Origin: JANQFM01 sp035471925
GTDB lineage: Bacteria; Acidobacteriota; UBA6911; RPQK01; DATIPO01
NCBI GenBank assembly: GCA_035471925.1
Contig: DATIPO010000059.1
Coordinates: 62,001-126,000, forward strand
Length of the DNA stretch: 64,000 nucleotides
Direction of reading: 5' to 3'
Below the pieces are notes generated by a model. The model was given only the letters and a program-made list of their open reading frames with translations, was not told the DNA's origin and did not search any database. A program made the position numbers and the translations under genes. Position 1 is the first letter of the stretch. The number at the start of each line of letters is the position of its first letter. This document shows, in pieces, positions 16,849 through 24,940 of this stretch.

Positions 16849-17092
16849 TGCTTTGGTTAGGTTGGTTGAGGTCAGTGGTTGGCTTATTAGTTTATGGTCA
16901 ACCTGGATTCATGCCGATCTTCTTGGTAAGCTCTTTTCGACCAAAATCTCGTCGGGGGACCGATATACTATATTTCTTTGGTTCGGGTGGCCAGTCGGTG
17001 GACCGGTCGAACTTTGAACTGCTCGGTTGCTCTCTGATGTCGGACTCAAGCAGTCCGTCTTCAAGCGGGGCTGGGAGGCTCGGATTCTTGAT

Positions 17093-20000
17093 ATGCCTGT
17101 GAAATCATCTATCGCCATGGTTCTGTTGTGGCTGGCGGGGTTGACCCCGCTGATTGCCCAGCCCACCTTCTCGAAAGTGTTCACGCCCGATACGATTGGG
17201 CCAGACAGCGCCAGCCGCCTGCGCTTTGACATCACCAACGGCAGTCCCGTACCAGTGGAGAACCTGGCCTTTACCGACATCCTGCCCGCCGGCCTCAGCA
17301 TCGTTGACCCCACGGTGTTGACCAACACCTGCGGGGGAACGCTGACCGCGCCCGATGGAGGAGACACCATCACGCTGAGCGGAGGCATGGTGGCCGGCAG
17401 CGGCGCATGCTTCATCGAGGTGGATGTGACAGGTTCGATGGCTGGCACCTTCATGAACGTCTCGGGCGATTTGACCTCTGATGCCGGAAACAGCGGTCCG
17501 GCTACCGACGACTTGACGATCAGCACCGACCGTCCCCTGTTCAGCAAGAGCTTTTCTCCGCCCTCCATTCCCTTCGGGGCCCGCTCCACTCTGACATTCA
17601 CGATCGAGAACCAGACCATGGGATTCTTCGTCGGCCTGGCCTTTGTCGATGATTTGCCGACGGGAATGGAGATTGCCGACCCACCTGCCCTCACCAATAC
17701 TTGCGGTGGAACTCTGACCGCCACCTCCGGCACCACCTCGATTTCCCTGCTGAATGGCATTCTCGCGGGGCTCAGCACCTGCGAGATCAGTTTCGACGTG
17801 GTGGCTCGCGCCGCGGGCGTGCTGATCAACTCGTCCGGCGCGCTGGCCGCCCGCAATCAGATCAATCAAGACCGCGCCAGCGGATTCGCCAACGCCGACC
17901 TGCAAGTCATCACTGAGACCGTAGGCATCGAAAAGGCCTTTACCGATGATCCTGTTCCGCCCGGCGGCACGGTGACGCTCGAGTTCACCATCAGCAACCG
18001 CGACCGCGATTTCGAAGCGGTCAACGTCGCCTTCAGCGACAACTTGGATGCCACCCTGACAGGATTAGTGGCCACAGGGCTGCCCCAAATGGACGTGTGT
18101 GGCCCAGGCTCACTGCTCTCCGGAACCAGCTCCGTCTCTCTCACAGGCGGGTCAATCCCCGCTGGCGACTCCTGTACTTTCAGCGTGACCTTGCAGGTAC
18201 CGGCGGCGGCCGTTCCTGATGAATATCCCAACGTTTCATCTGGCGTGTCGGGCGATTTGGGCGGTGTGGGCTTCATGAGCCAGGGCGCTCAGGACAGCCT
18301 TTTCGTAACCGGGGCCCCGGTGTTGACCAAGACTTTTCTAACCAACCCTGTCGGAGCCGGCGATACGACCACCATTGAGTTCACGATCGACAACGCCAAC
18401 GACGCCTCCGTTTCCAGCATCGCCTTTTCCGACAACCTGACGGCCTTTCTTTCCGGCGCAATGGTGACTTCGCTGCCGGCGAGTGGTTTTTGCGGAGGAG
18501 GATCGACGCTGGTTACGGCGGTGGTTACAGGCGAGCTGTTTCTCTTCATGAGCAACGGCTCCCTCCCCGCCAATGACTCCTGCACTTTCCAGGTGGATCT
18601 CCTCATCCCCGAAGGCGGCAGCGGCGGAGACTTCGTCAACACGACATCCAATATCACCGCCGACTTGGAAATCATCGACATGCCCCCGGAGCCCCAGACG
18701 GGCAATTCAGCCAGCGCCACGCTTACAGTGGTGGGGGGACCGCTTCTGTCCAAGGCTTTCACCGACGATCCGGTGGACGCGGGCCAGACGGTGACGCTGG
18801 AATTCACCCTGACCCACGATGAATTCGCGCCCGCTGACGCCACGGGAATTACCTTCACCGACGAGTTGAATGCCGTCGTGGCGGGTCTGGCGGCCGTCGG
18901 CTTGCCCCAAAACGACATTTGCGGCATGGGCTCTCAGATCTCTGGAAGCAGCCTCCTGACCCTGACGGGTGGGGCGTTGGCACCGGGCGCGTCCTGTACT
19001 TTCGCGGTGACGCTGCAGGTCCCCGCTGGAGCCTTGCCCGGCAGCTTCCTCAATACCACTTCTTTGGTGACCTCGACTGTATCAGGGGTCACGACCAGCA
19101 GCGCCGCAGCGAGCGACACGCTGATCATCGGCGGCGTGGAATTCACCAAGACGTTCATCGGTGATCCAGTTGCACCGGGCGATACCGTCGATCTTGAATT
19201 CACTATCACCAACGACACCCTCTCCGACGTGACAGGTTTCTTCTTCACCGACAGCCTGAGTTCCGTGATTTCGGGCTTGCAAGTCGAGGGCGCTCTGCCC
19301 ACCGAGCCCTGCGGAGTGGGTTCGTCGGTGAGTGGAACCACCAACCTGATCTTCTCGGGGGGTATGGTGACGGCAGGGACTTTCTGCACTTTCAGCGTCA
19401 CTCTCAGGGTCCCAATGGGCGCGGACGGCGACTTTCCAAATGTGACGAGTTTTCCGACCTTCATGATCGGGGGTCAAGCCGCCTCGCTTGAACCGGCCAC
19501 CGACATACTCTCCGTCACTTCGGAGCTTCTCTCGATTTCCAAGTCGTTTACGGGCGATCCTGTGCCTCCGGGAGGGACGGTGACGCTGGAATTCACAGTC
19601 ACCAACCTCAGCCCCTCCAGCCAGGCGGACTCCATTACCTTCACCGACGACCTGGACGCCGCTCTTTCCGGTCTCGAGGCAGTAGGCTTGCCGGTCAACG
19701 ACGTTTGCGGCATGGGCTCGCAGTTGAGCGGAACCAGCCTCCTGACTCTTACTGGGGGCGTGCTCTCCGCCGGCGGATCCTGCACCTTCGACGTGACCCT
19801 CCAGGTGCCCGCCATGGTGCCGGGCGGGCTGAGCTTTACCAACACCACCAGCAGCGTGAGCGGGCAGATCAACGGAATTGCCGTCACCGGTCCCCCGGCC
19901 TCCGACAACTTGCTGGTCAGCCTCCTGTCGTTGAGCAAGCAGTTTCTGAGCGCCGCGGTTCCCAATGGCAGCGTCACGCTGCGCTTTATGATCGAGAATC

Positions 20001-22666
20001 TGAGTTCCAGCGTGGCGGCATCCGGTTTGGCCTTCACCGACGACCTTGACGCCGTCATTTCGGGGTTGGTCGCCAGCGGTTTGCCCGCCAACGATGTTTG
20101 CGGAATGGGCTCCCAGATCTCGGGAACCTCCTTTCTCACCTTCACCGGGGGTTCGCTGGCCCCGCTGGCGTCATGCACCTTTGACGTCACCCTGCAGGTA
20201 CCGGGGAGTGCCGTTCCTGGAAGTTTTCTAAACTCCAGCAGTGACCTTTTTCAGTCGGGACTCGATGTGGCTCCTTCGTCAAGCGACTCGCTGATCATTG
20301 AGCCGCCGCCAACCTTCGGCAAGGCTTTTTCCAGTCCCGTCACCATCATCGGCGGCACGGTGACCCTGACCTTCACGATCGACAACAGCGCCAGTTCGCT
20401 GGCGGCCACCGGGCTGAATTTCACCGACGGCCTGCCGGCTGGCTTGCAGGTGGCATTGGTTCCCAACGCATCCACCACCTGCACGGGGGGAACCCTGACC
20501 GCAGTTGCCGGTTCAGGCACCATCAGCTACACCGGAGGAACGGTGGCGGCCGGCAGTTCCTGCACGGTTCAGGTGGACGTGACAGGCGTTGGGGCGGGGA
20601 ATCAAAACAACGTGTCGGGCGACTTGACCTCCTCCTCCGGCAACAGCGGCCCGGCTTCCGATTCCATCACCGTCAATCCGCCTCCAGGCTTCACCAAGGT
20701 CTTCGCACCCGATACTATTCCGGTGGGCACCAACAGCACCCTGACTTTCACCATCGACAATAGCGCCAGCACGGTGGACGCGACGGGATTGACCTTTAGC
20801 GACGATCTGCCCACCAACGTGATCGTGGCCACCCCGCCCAACGCCTCCACCACCTGTACCGGCGGCACTCTGACAGCCGCAGCGGCGTCTTCCCAGATTT
20901 CCTATAGCGGAGGGGCGGTGTCGGCCGGGGCCTCCTGCACGGTGCAGGTCGATGTCACGGGAAGCACGTCCGGGATGTTCGTCAATACTTCCGGCAACTT
21001 GACTTCGAACCTGGGCAACAGCGGGACCGCCAGCGATACCCTGTTCGTCAACGATCCTCCGCTTTTCTCCAAGAGCTTTGCGCCCGACACCATCCTTGTC
21101 GGTGGAATCAGCACTTTGACCTTCACCCTCGACAACTCCTCCAGCACGGCAGACGCAACCGGACTTAGCTTCCTTGACAACCTGCCAGCCGAGGTCGAAA
21201 TCGCCTCGCCCTCCAATGCCTCCACAACTTGCACGGGAGGCACGCTGACGGCGGTGGCGGGATCGACGCAGATCTCCTACAGCGGGGGGACGGTGGGAGC
21301 CTCCTCGGTCTGCACCCTCCAAGTCGACGTCACCGGCGTGGCGGGAGGCATCGGCAGCAACGTCAGCGGCGACTTGACGTCGTCGCTGGGAAACAGCGGG
21401 ACGGCCAGCGACACCATCACCGTCAATGCTCCGCCCCTCTTCAGCAAGAGCTTTGCGCCCGACACCATTCCCCTCGAAACGGTCAGCACCTTGACCTTCA
21501 CTATTGAAAACAACGCCAGCGTGGCCGATGCGACGGGGCTCGATTTCGTCGACGACCTGCCCGCCGATGTCGTTGTGGCCTCACCGGCCAATGCCTCAAC
21601 CACCTGCACGGGAGGCACGCTGACGGCGGTGGAAGGGTCGTCTCAGATCTCCTACACCGGCGGAACGGTTGTCGCTTCCGCAACCTGCACCGTTCAAGCC
21701 GACGTCACGGGCAACGCCGCGGGCGTCAAGAACAACCTATCGGGAGATCTGACGTCCTCCTTGGGCAACAGCGGCACGGCCGCGGCGTCCCTGACCGTCA
21801 ACCCGCCGCCCACCTTCGCCAAGAGCTTTGCGCCCAATCCCATCCCGCAAGGCACGGACACTACCCTGACCTTTACGATTGACAACAGCGCCAGTACAGC
21901 CGAGGCCACGGGGCTGGACTTTAGCGACGACCTTCCGGCCGGCATAACGGTCTCGGCTACGCCCAACGCCTCCACAACCTGCACCGGAGGCACCCTGACG
22001 GCCAGCGCCGGATCGTCGCAGATCACCTACAGCGGCGGGACGGTCGGTGCCGGAGCTTCGTGCACGCTTCAGGTGGACGTGACCGGGAATGACTCCGGCA
22101 TGCAGGTCAACACCACGGGCAATCTGACCTCCTCGCTGGGCGACAGCGGAACCGCCAGCGATACCCTGACCGTCAATGCCCCCACTACCTTTACCAAGGC
22201 TTTCTCCACTCCGGCGGCGGTGACCGGGCAAGTCTTCACCCTGATCTTCACCATCGACAACTCCACCAGCACCGCCGCCGCCACGGGACTCAGCTTCTTG
22301 GACAACCTTCCCATGGGGATGACGGTGGCCGATCCAGCCAACGCTTCGACGACCTGCACGGGAGGGACTTTGACAGCCGTGTCCGGCTCAGATCAGGTGT
22401 CCTACACGGGAGGGTCGGTGGCGGCCATGGCGGTTTGTACCGTCCAGGTAGACGTCACGGTGTCTGGCGACAGCGGATCGTTGTCCAACACCACTGAGGA
22501 GTTGACCTCCTCGCTGGGCAGCAGCGGAACCGCCACTGCCGACATCCAAGTGATTCCTGGGGATGTGGAAGAGATTCCCGTCCTCAGTCCTTGGGGCCTT
22601 GTGGGACTGGCGGGGCTGCTCATCCTGGCCGCTTGGAGACGATTGTCGAGGAGAGGCGCAGGCTAG
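17093..22666 (+). CDS. Giant surface protein of 14 tandem domains with an IPTL-CTERM sorting signal
   Basis: This 1857-residue protein starts with a signal peptide (MPVKSSIAMVLLWLAGLTPL). It is then built almost entirely of 14 tandem domains of 122-137 residues, similar to DUF11/DUF7933-type immunoglobulin-like repeats. Each begins with an F/L-x-K-x-F motif (as in PLFSKSFAPDTI) and has LTFTIDN-like, DDLP/DDLD and Cys-paired segments. The C-terminus IPVLSPWGLVGLAGLLIL plus AWRRLSRR is an IPTL-CTERM sorting motif: a signature, a hydrophobic helix and a basic end, normally recognised by an exosortase-like system. The likely role is a rod-like stalk or adhesin. ATG 17093 is chosen because it begins the signal peptide. 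No exosortase gene is in the window. Confidence 0.85.
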   Translation: MPVKSSIAMVLLWLAGLTPLIAQPTFSKVFTPDTIGPDSASRLRFDITNGSPVPVENLAFTDILPAGLSIVDPTVLTNTCGGTLTAPDGGDTITLSGGMVAGSGACFIEVDVTGSMAGTFMNVSGDLTSDAGNSGPATDDLTISTDRPLFSKSFSPPSIPFGARSTLTFTIENQTMGFFVGLAFVDDLPTGMEIADPPALTNTCGGTLTATSGTTSISLLNGILAGLSTCEISFDVVARAAGVLINSSGALAARNQINQDRASGFANADLQVITETVGIEKAFTDDPVPPGGTVTLEFTISNRDRDFEAVNVAFSDNLDATLTGLVATGLPQMDVCGPGSLLSGTSSVSLTGGSIPAGDSCTFSVTLQVPAAAVPDEYPNVSSGVSGDLGGVGFMSQGAQDSLFVTGAPVLTKTFLTNPVGAGDTTTIEFTIDNANDASVSSIAFSDNLTAFLSGAMVTSLPASGFCGGGSTLVTAVVTGELFLFMSNGSLPANDSCTFQVDLLIPEGGSGGDFVNTTSNITADLEIIDMPPEPQTGNSASATLTVVGGPLLSKAFTDDPVDAGQTVTLEFTLTHDEFAPADATGITFTDELNAVVAGLAAVGLPQNDICGMGSQISGSSLLTLTGGALAPGASCTFAVTLQVPAGALPGSFLNTTSLVTSTVSGVTTSSAAASDTLIIGGVEFTKTFIGDPVAPGDTVDLEFTITNDTLSDVTGFFFTDSLSSVISGLQVEGALPTEPCGVGSSVSGTTNLIFSGGMVTAGTFCTFSVTLRVPMGADGDFPNVTSFPTFMIGGQAASLEPATDILSVTSELLSISKSFTGDPVPPGGTVTLEFTVTNLSPSSQADSITFTDDLDAALSGLEAVGLPVNDVCGMGSQLSGTSLLTLTGGVLSAGGSCTFDVTLQVPAMVPGGLSFTNTTSSVSGQINGIAVTGPPASDNLLVSLLSLSKQFLSAAVPNGSVTLRFMIENLSSSVAASGLAFTDDLDAVISGLVASGLPANDVCGMGSQISGTSFLTFTGGSLAPLASCTFDVTLQVPGSAVPGSFLNSSSDLFQSGLDVAPSSSDSLIIEPPPTFGKAFSSPVTIIGGTVTLTFTIDNSASSLAATGLNFTDGLPAGLQVALVPNASTTCTGGTLTAVAGSGTISYTGGTVAAGSSCTVQVDVTGVGAGNQNNVSGDLTSSSGNSGPASDSITVNPPPGFTKVFAPDTIPVGTNSTLTFTIDNSASTVDATGLTFSDDLPTNVIVATPPNASTTCTGGTLTAAAASSQISYSGGAVSAGASCTVQVDVTGSTSGMFVNTSGNLTSNLGNSGTASDTLFVNDPPLFSKSFAPDTILVGGISTLTFTLDNSSSTADATGLSFLDNLPAEVEIASPSNASTTCTGGTLTAVAGSTQISYSGGTVGASSVCTLQVDVTGVAGGIGSNVSGDLTSSLGNSGTASDTITVNAPPLFSKSFAPDTIPLETVSTLTFTIENNASVADATGLDFVDDLPADVVVASPANASTTCTGGTLTAVEGSSQISYTGGTVVASATCTVQADVTGNAAGVKNNLSGDLTSSLGNSGTAAASLTVNPPPTFAKSFAPNPIPQGTDTTLTFTIDNSASTAEATGLDFSDDLPAGITVSATPNASTTCTGGTLTASAGSSQITYSGGTVGAGASCTLQVDVTGNDSGMQVNTTGNLTSSLGDSGTASDTLTVNAPTTFTKAFSTPAAVTGQVFTLIFTIDNSTSTAAATGLSFLDNLPMGMTVADPANASTTCTGGTLTAVSGSDQVSYTGGSVAAMAVCTVQVDVTVSGDSGSLSNTTEELTSSLGSSGTATADIQVIPGDVEEIPVLSPWGLVGLAGLLILAAWRRLSRRGAG
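17162..17923 (+). repeat. Tandem domains 1-2 (type A) of the giant surface protein
   Basis: Domain starts are at 17162 and 17534. They share the short Cys-Gly-Gly-Thr-Leu-Thr core of the later type A block but are more diverged from it and from each other. Confidence 0.7.
17924..20308 (+). repeat. Tandem domains 3-8 (type B) of the giant surface protein
   Basis: Domain starts are at 17924, 18317, 18740, 19139, 19529 and 19925. Each carries the type B core: a CGMGSQISG-like segment, then an ASCTFDVTLQVP-like segment. Confidence 0.75.
20309..22560 (+). repeat. Tandem domains 9-14 (type A) of the giant surface protein
   Basis: Domain starts are at 20309, 20684, 21059, 21434, 21809 and 22184, a strict 375-base (125-codon) period. 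All six share NASTTCTGGTLTA and a later CTVQVDVTG-like core. The even spacing and high identity suggest recent amplification. Confidence 0.85.
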
Positions 22667-23037
22667 GCTCCCTCGTCCGAATGCCACCATTCGCGCAGCT
22701 CGCTGCACAGTCCGTCGCGCTTAAATCGGAGCAGAAAGATACCGTCGAGCCGGACTTGCGTCTCCGATGCCTTTCGTGTGAAAGAGCAGCTCCAGTGCGC
22801 AATGCTGAGCTCGGCATCGTTGGCCAGGATGCGCCATCCGAAGCAGATTTCTTGCTGGGTTGAGGTGGCCTCTCGGAAAGCCTCAGCCAGTTCCTTCCGG
22901 CCCTTTTGGGGCTCCTGGAAGGGCGTCCAGAAGTAGCGGACATCTGGGGTGAAAAGTGCCGTAAAGGCATCGGCATCGGTCTCCTGCCAGGCCTCTCCGT
23001 AGGCTTTGAGCCACAAGTCGAGACGGTCTCTGTCCAT
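22663..23037 (-). CDS. NTF2-like (SnoaL-type) protein
   Basis: This 124-residue protein fits the NTF2-like fold: a helical start (DLWLKAYGEAW), DADAFTALFTPDVRYFWTPF, then strands ending in FLLRFKRDGLCSELREWWH. Members bind small hydrophobic ligands or act as isomerases/dehydratases; the active-site residues here do not name a substrate. ATG 23037 has the ribosome site GAGGAAGC just downstream of the transpeptidase stop (eight bases), so the two genes are co-transcribed. Its end overlaps the end of the giant repeat gene by four bases tail to tail. Confidence 0.75.
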   Translation of the reverse strand: MDRDRLDLWLKAYGEAWQETDADAFTALFTPDVRYFWTPFQEPQKGRKELAEAFREATSTQQEICFGWRILANDAELSIAHWSCSFTRKASETQVRLDGIFLLRFKRDGLCSELREWWHSDEGA

Positions 23038-23044
23038 GCTTCCT

Positions 23045-24745
23045 CTAGTCGGCGTCGGCCAAGTGCTCGGACTGATGGCTGAGAGAGCGCAGAAGGCGGC
23101 GGGAAACAGTGCGCGTAGCGTAGCGCGCGTGCTTGGAATTCCAGTAATTGGTGATGCGCACCGAAAAGGCGATATTGGGGTGGGGAAGAGGCCCCACTCC
23201 AATGTAGTTGGTGTGGAAGGGAAGGCCGGGATTGCGTCCAGTGCCGGTCTTCATGGCAACGGGAAAGTCGAACGGGGCGATTCCACGTGCGGTTCCGCGG
23301 CGGGTGACGGCACGCATGGCCTTGCGAAGGCGGGGGACCCAGCGCGGATCGATAACCTGGCGGGAAGGTCCCCGCTCAATGGGGCGGATGGAATAGCCGA
23401 GGCTCCCGGTATGGGCTTTGATCAGGCCGGGCACCGGCATTTTGCCCTGGTTGGCGAAGACGGCCGCCAATAGGGCGCTGTGCAGGGGCGTGATGTCGGT
23501 GACTTGCAGGCCGATCGAGAGATTGCCCATCTCTGTGCCCTGTGGGGCGTCGACCAAGATGCGTCCCGTGGGGAAGCCGTTGAAATCGCCGCCATCAAAC
23601 CCGAATCGGCGGAATTCCTCCATCAGCCGCTCTGGTCCCAGCTTGTCGCCCAATTTGGCGAAGGTGGTGTTGCAACTGGCAGCCAGGGCCCGCTCCACGT
23701 TGCGTATGCGGCCCAAGCGGACCGGGCACCACACCACTCCGTCCTCGTAGCGGATGGTCCCGTTGCAGCGCTCATGGCGGACTTCCTCATCAGGACTCAT
23801 GCCGTTCTCCAAAACCGCCGACAGGGTGATGAGCTTGGCGATGGAAGCCGGTTCGCGCCGCTGTTCGAAGGCGGGCGTCCCCATTTCCCGCCGCAGGGTG
23901 CGGGCGTCAGAGACGGCGGCCAGGATATCGCCGCTGGGCGGATCCACCAGCACGACGCTGCCGCGCCGCCAGCGCAGAGAGCTGAAGGCGATGCGGCTGA
24001 GTTCCAGGTCGAGCGTGAGTTGCAGGCCTCCGGCGTCGGCATGATCGTGCAGACGGCGAGACAGCTCGCGAGGCAGCCATACCGGGTCGATTCCCGGCTG
24101 CAACTGCAACTGGCCCTCCTGGTCGAGATAGCCAATGAGCACACCATTGCGGTCGCGGATGACAGTCTTGGCCCCCCGCTCCTTTAGCGCGAGCACTTGT
24201 TGCACCCGGTCGCCGAGAGAATGTGTCGTCCAGCGGCCGGGAAGTCGGGCGGACATCTCGCGGGCCTGGCCGGCACGTCCCAATTCCACCAATGCAGCCA
24301 GTCGATAAATCGAGACATCCAGATCGTCTGGCCTGACCACTTGCACAAGTTGAGCAAGCCGCAGGCAGGCCTCAAAGTGGCCTTGGCGGAGAGAGTTGTG
24401 CAACAAGTCGCGCCACGGAATTCCATGTAACGACAGGGAGTTAAGCGAGGATAGCTGAGGTTGTGGTTGAGTCTCATCCAGGGCCTGAAGCACCAGTCGG
24501 GCGCTATCCGCTTTGCTTCCGGGGAGGTCGCGCAGCACCTGAACGGCTTCCCGAGCTTTGTCGCGCAGCAGCAACTCCTGTGCCCGGTGACGAATCTCTC
24601 GTTGCCGTTGACCCTGCTGAGAAGCCCAAACGCCCGCCACTACGAAAAGGGGGAGCAACCAGAGGAAGACTCGCGCCGAACTGAGCAGACGCAGTCTACC
24701 CAATCTCGACTGAGTACCCCAATGCCGAAGACCCCTGTGCCCCAT
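23045..24745 (-). CDS. Penicillin-binding protein-like transpeptidase with a helical-repeat N-terminal region
   Basis: This 566-residue protein has one membrane helix (about residues 28-42). About 150 residues of helical, TPR-like sequence come next, then a penicillin-binding transpeptidase domain with SIAK (SxxK), SCN (SxN) and KTGTG. GRIRNVERALAASCNTTFAKLG is characteristic of class B enzymes. The usual class B dimerisation domain is not evident; the TPR-like region takes its place. It probably cross-links peptidoglycan in the periplasm. ATG 24745 is preferred over a TTG nine bases upstream because TATGCT lies nine bases before it. The NTF2-like gene follows. Confidence 0.82.
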   Translation of the reverse strand: MGHRGLRHWGTQSRLGRLRLLSSARVFLWLLPLFVVAGVWASQQGQRQREIRHRAQELLLRDKAREAVQVLRDLPGSKADSARLVLQALDETQPQPQLSSLNSLSLHGIPWRDLLHNSLRQGHFEACLRLAQLVQVVRPDDLDVSIYRLAALVELGRAGQAREMSARLPGRWTTHSLGDRVQQVLALKERGAKTVIRDRNGVLIGYLDQEGQLQLQPGIDPVWLPRELSRRLHDHADAGGLQLTLDLELSRIAFSSLRWRRGSVVLVDPPSGDILAAVSDARTLRREMGTPAFEQRREPASIAKLITLSAVLENGMSPDEEVRHERCNGTIRYEDGVVWCPVRLGRIRNVERALAASCNTTFAKLGDKLGPERLMEEFRRFGFDGGDFNGFPTGRILVDAPQGTEMGNLSIGLQVTDITPLHSALLAAVFANQGKMPVPGLIKAHTGSLGYSIRPIERGPSRQVIDPRWVPRLRKAMRAVTRRGTARGIAPFDFPVAMKTGTGRNPGLPFHTNYIGVGPLPHPNIAFSVRITNYWNSKHARYATRTVSRRLLRSLSHQSEHLADAD

Positions 24746-24754
24746 GAGCGCCAA

Positions 24755-24760
24755 AGCATA
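24755..24760 (-). promoter_or_regulatory. -10-like TATGCT, 9 bases before ATG 24745 (leaderless type)
   Basis: No Shine-Dalgarno site precedes the ATG. The same hexamer stands seven bases before ATG 54815. Confidence 0.4.
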
Positions 24761-24927
24761 TCCTTTTTCCCTGACTCAGGCGACCTTGAAGTGTGGATTT
24801 GTCTGCGTTTTGCGTCTTTGTTCACCAATTGATCAGTGCGGGGTTCTTCGGAGAGGCGGTCGGGAGGTCGCCGGCTATCGGCGTCTGGAGCGTCAATTCA
24901 CCAAAGAACGCAAGTTCGAAACCATAG

Positions 24928-24933
24928 TACAAT
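24928..24933 (+). promoter_or_regulatory. -10-like TACAAT, 7 bases before ATG 24941 (leaderless type)
   Basis: TACAAT is close to the TATAAT consensus, ends seven bases before the ATG, and no ribosome site lies between. No good -35 is seen. Confidence 0.45.
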
Positions 24934-24940
24934 CCGCTGC

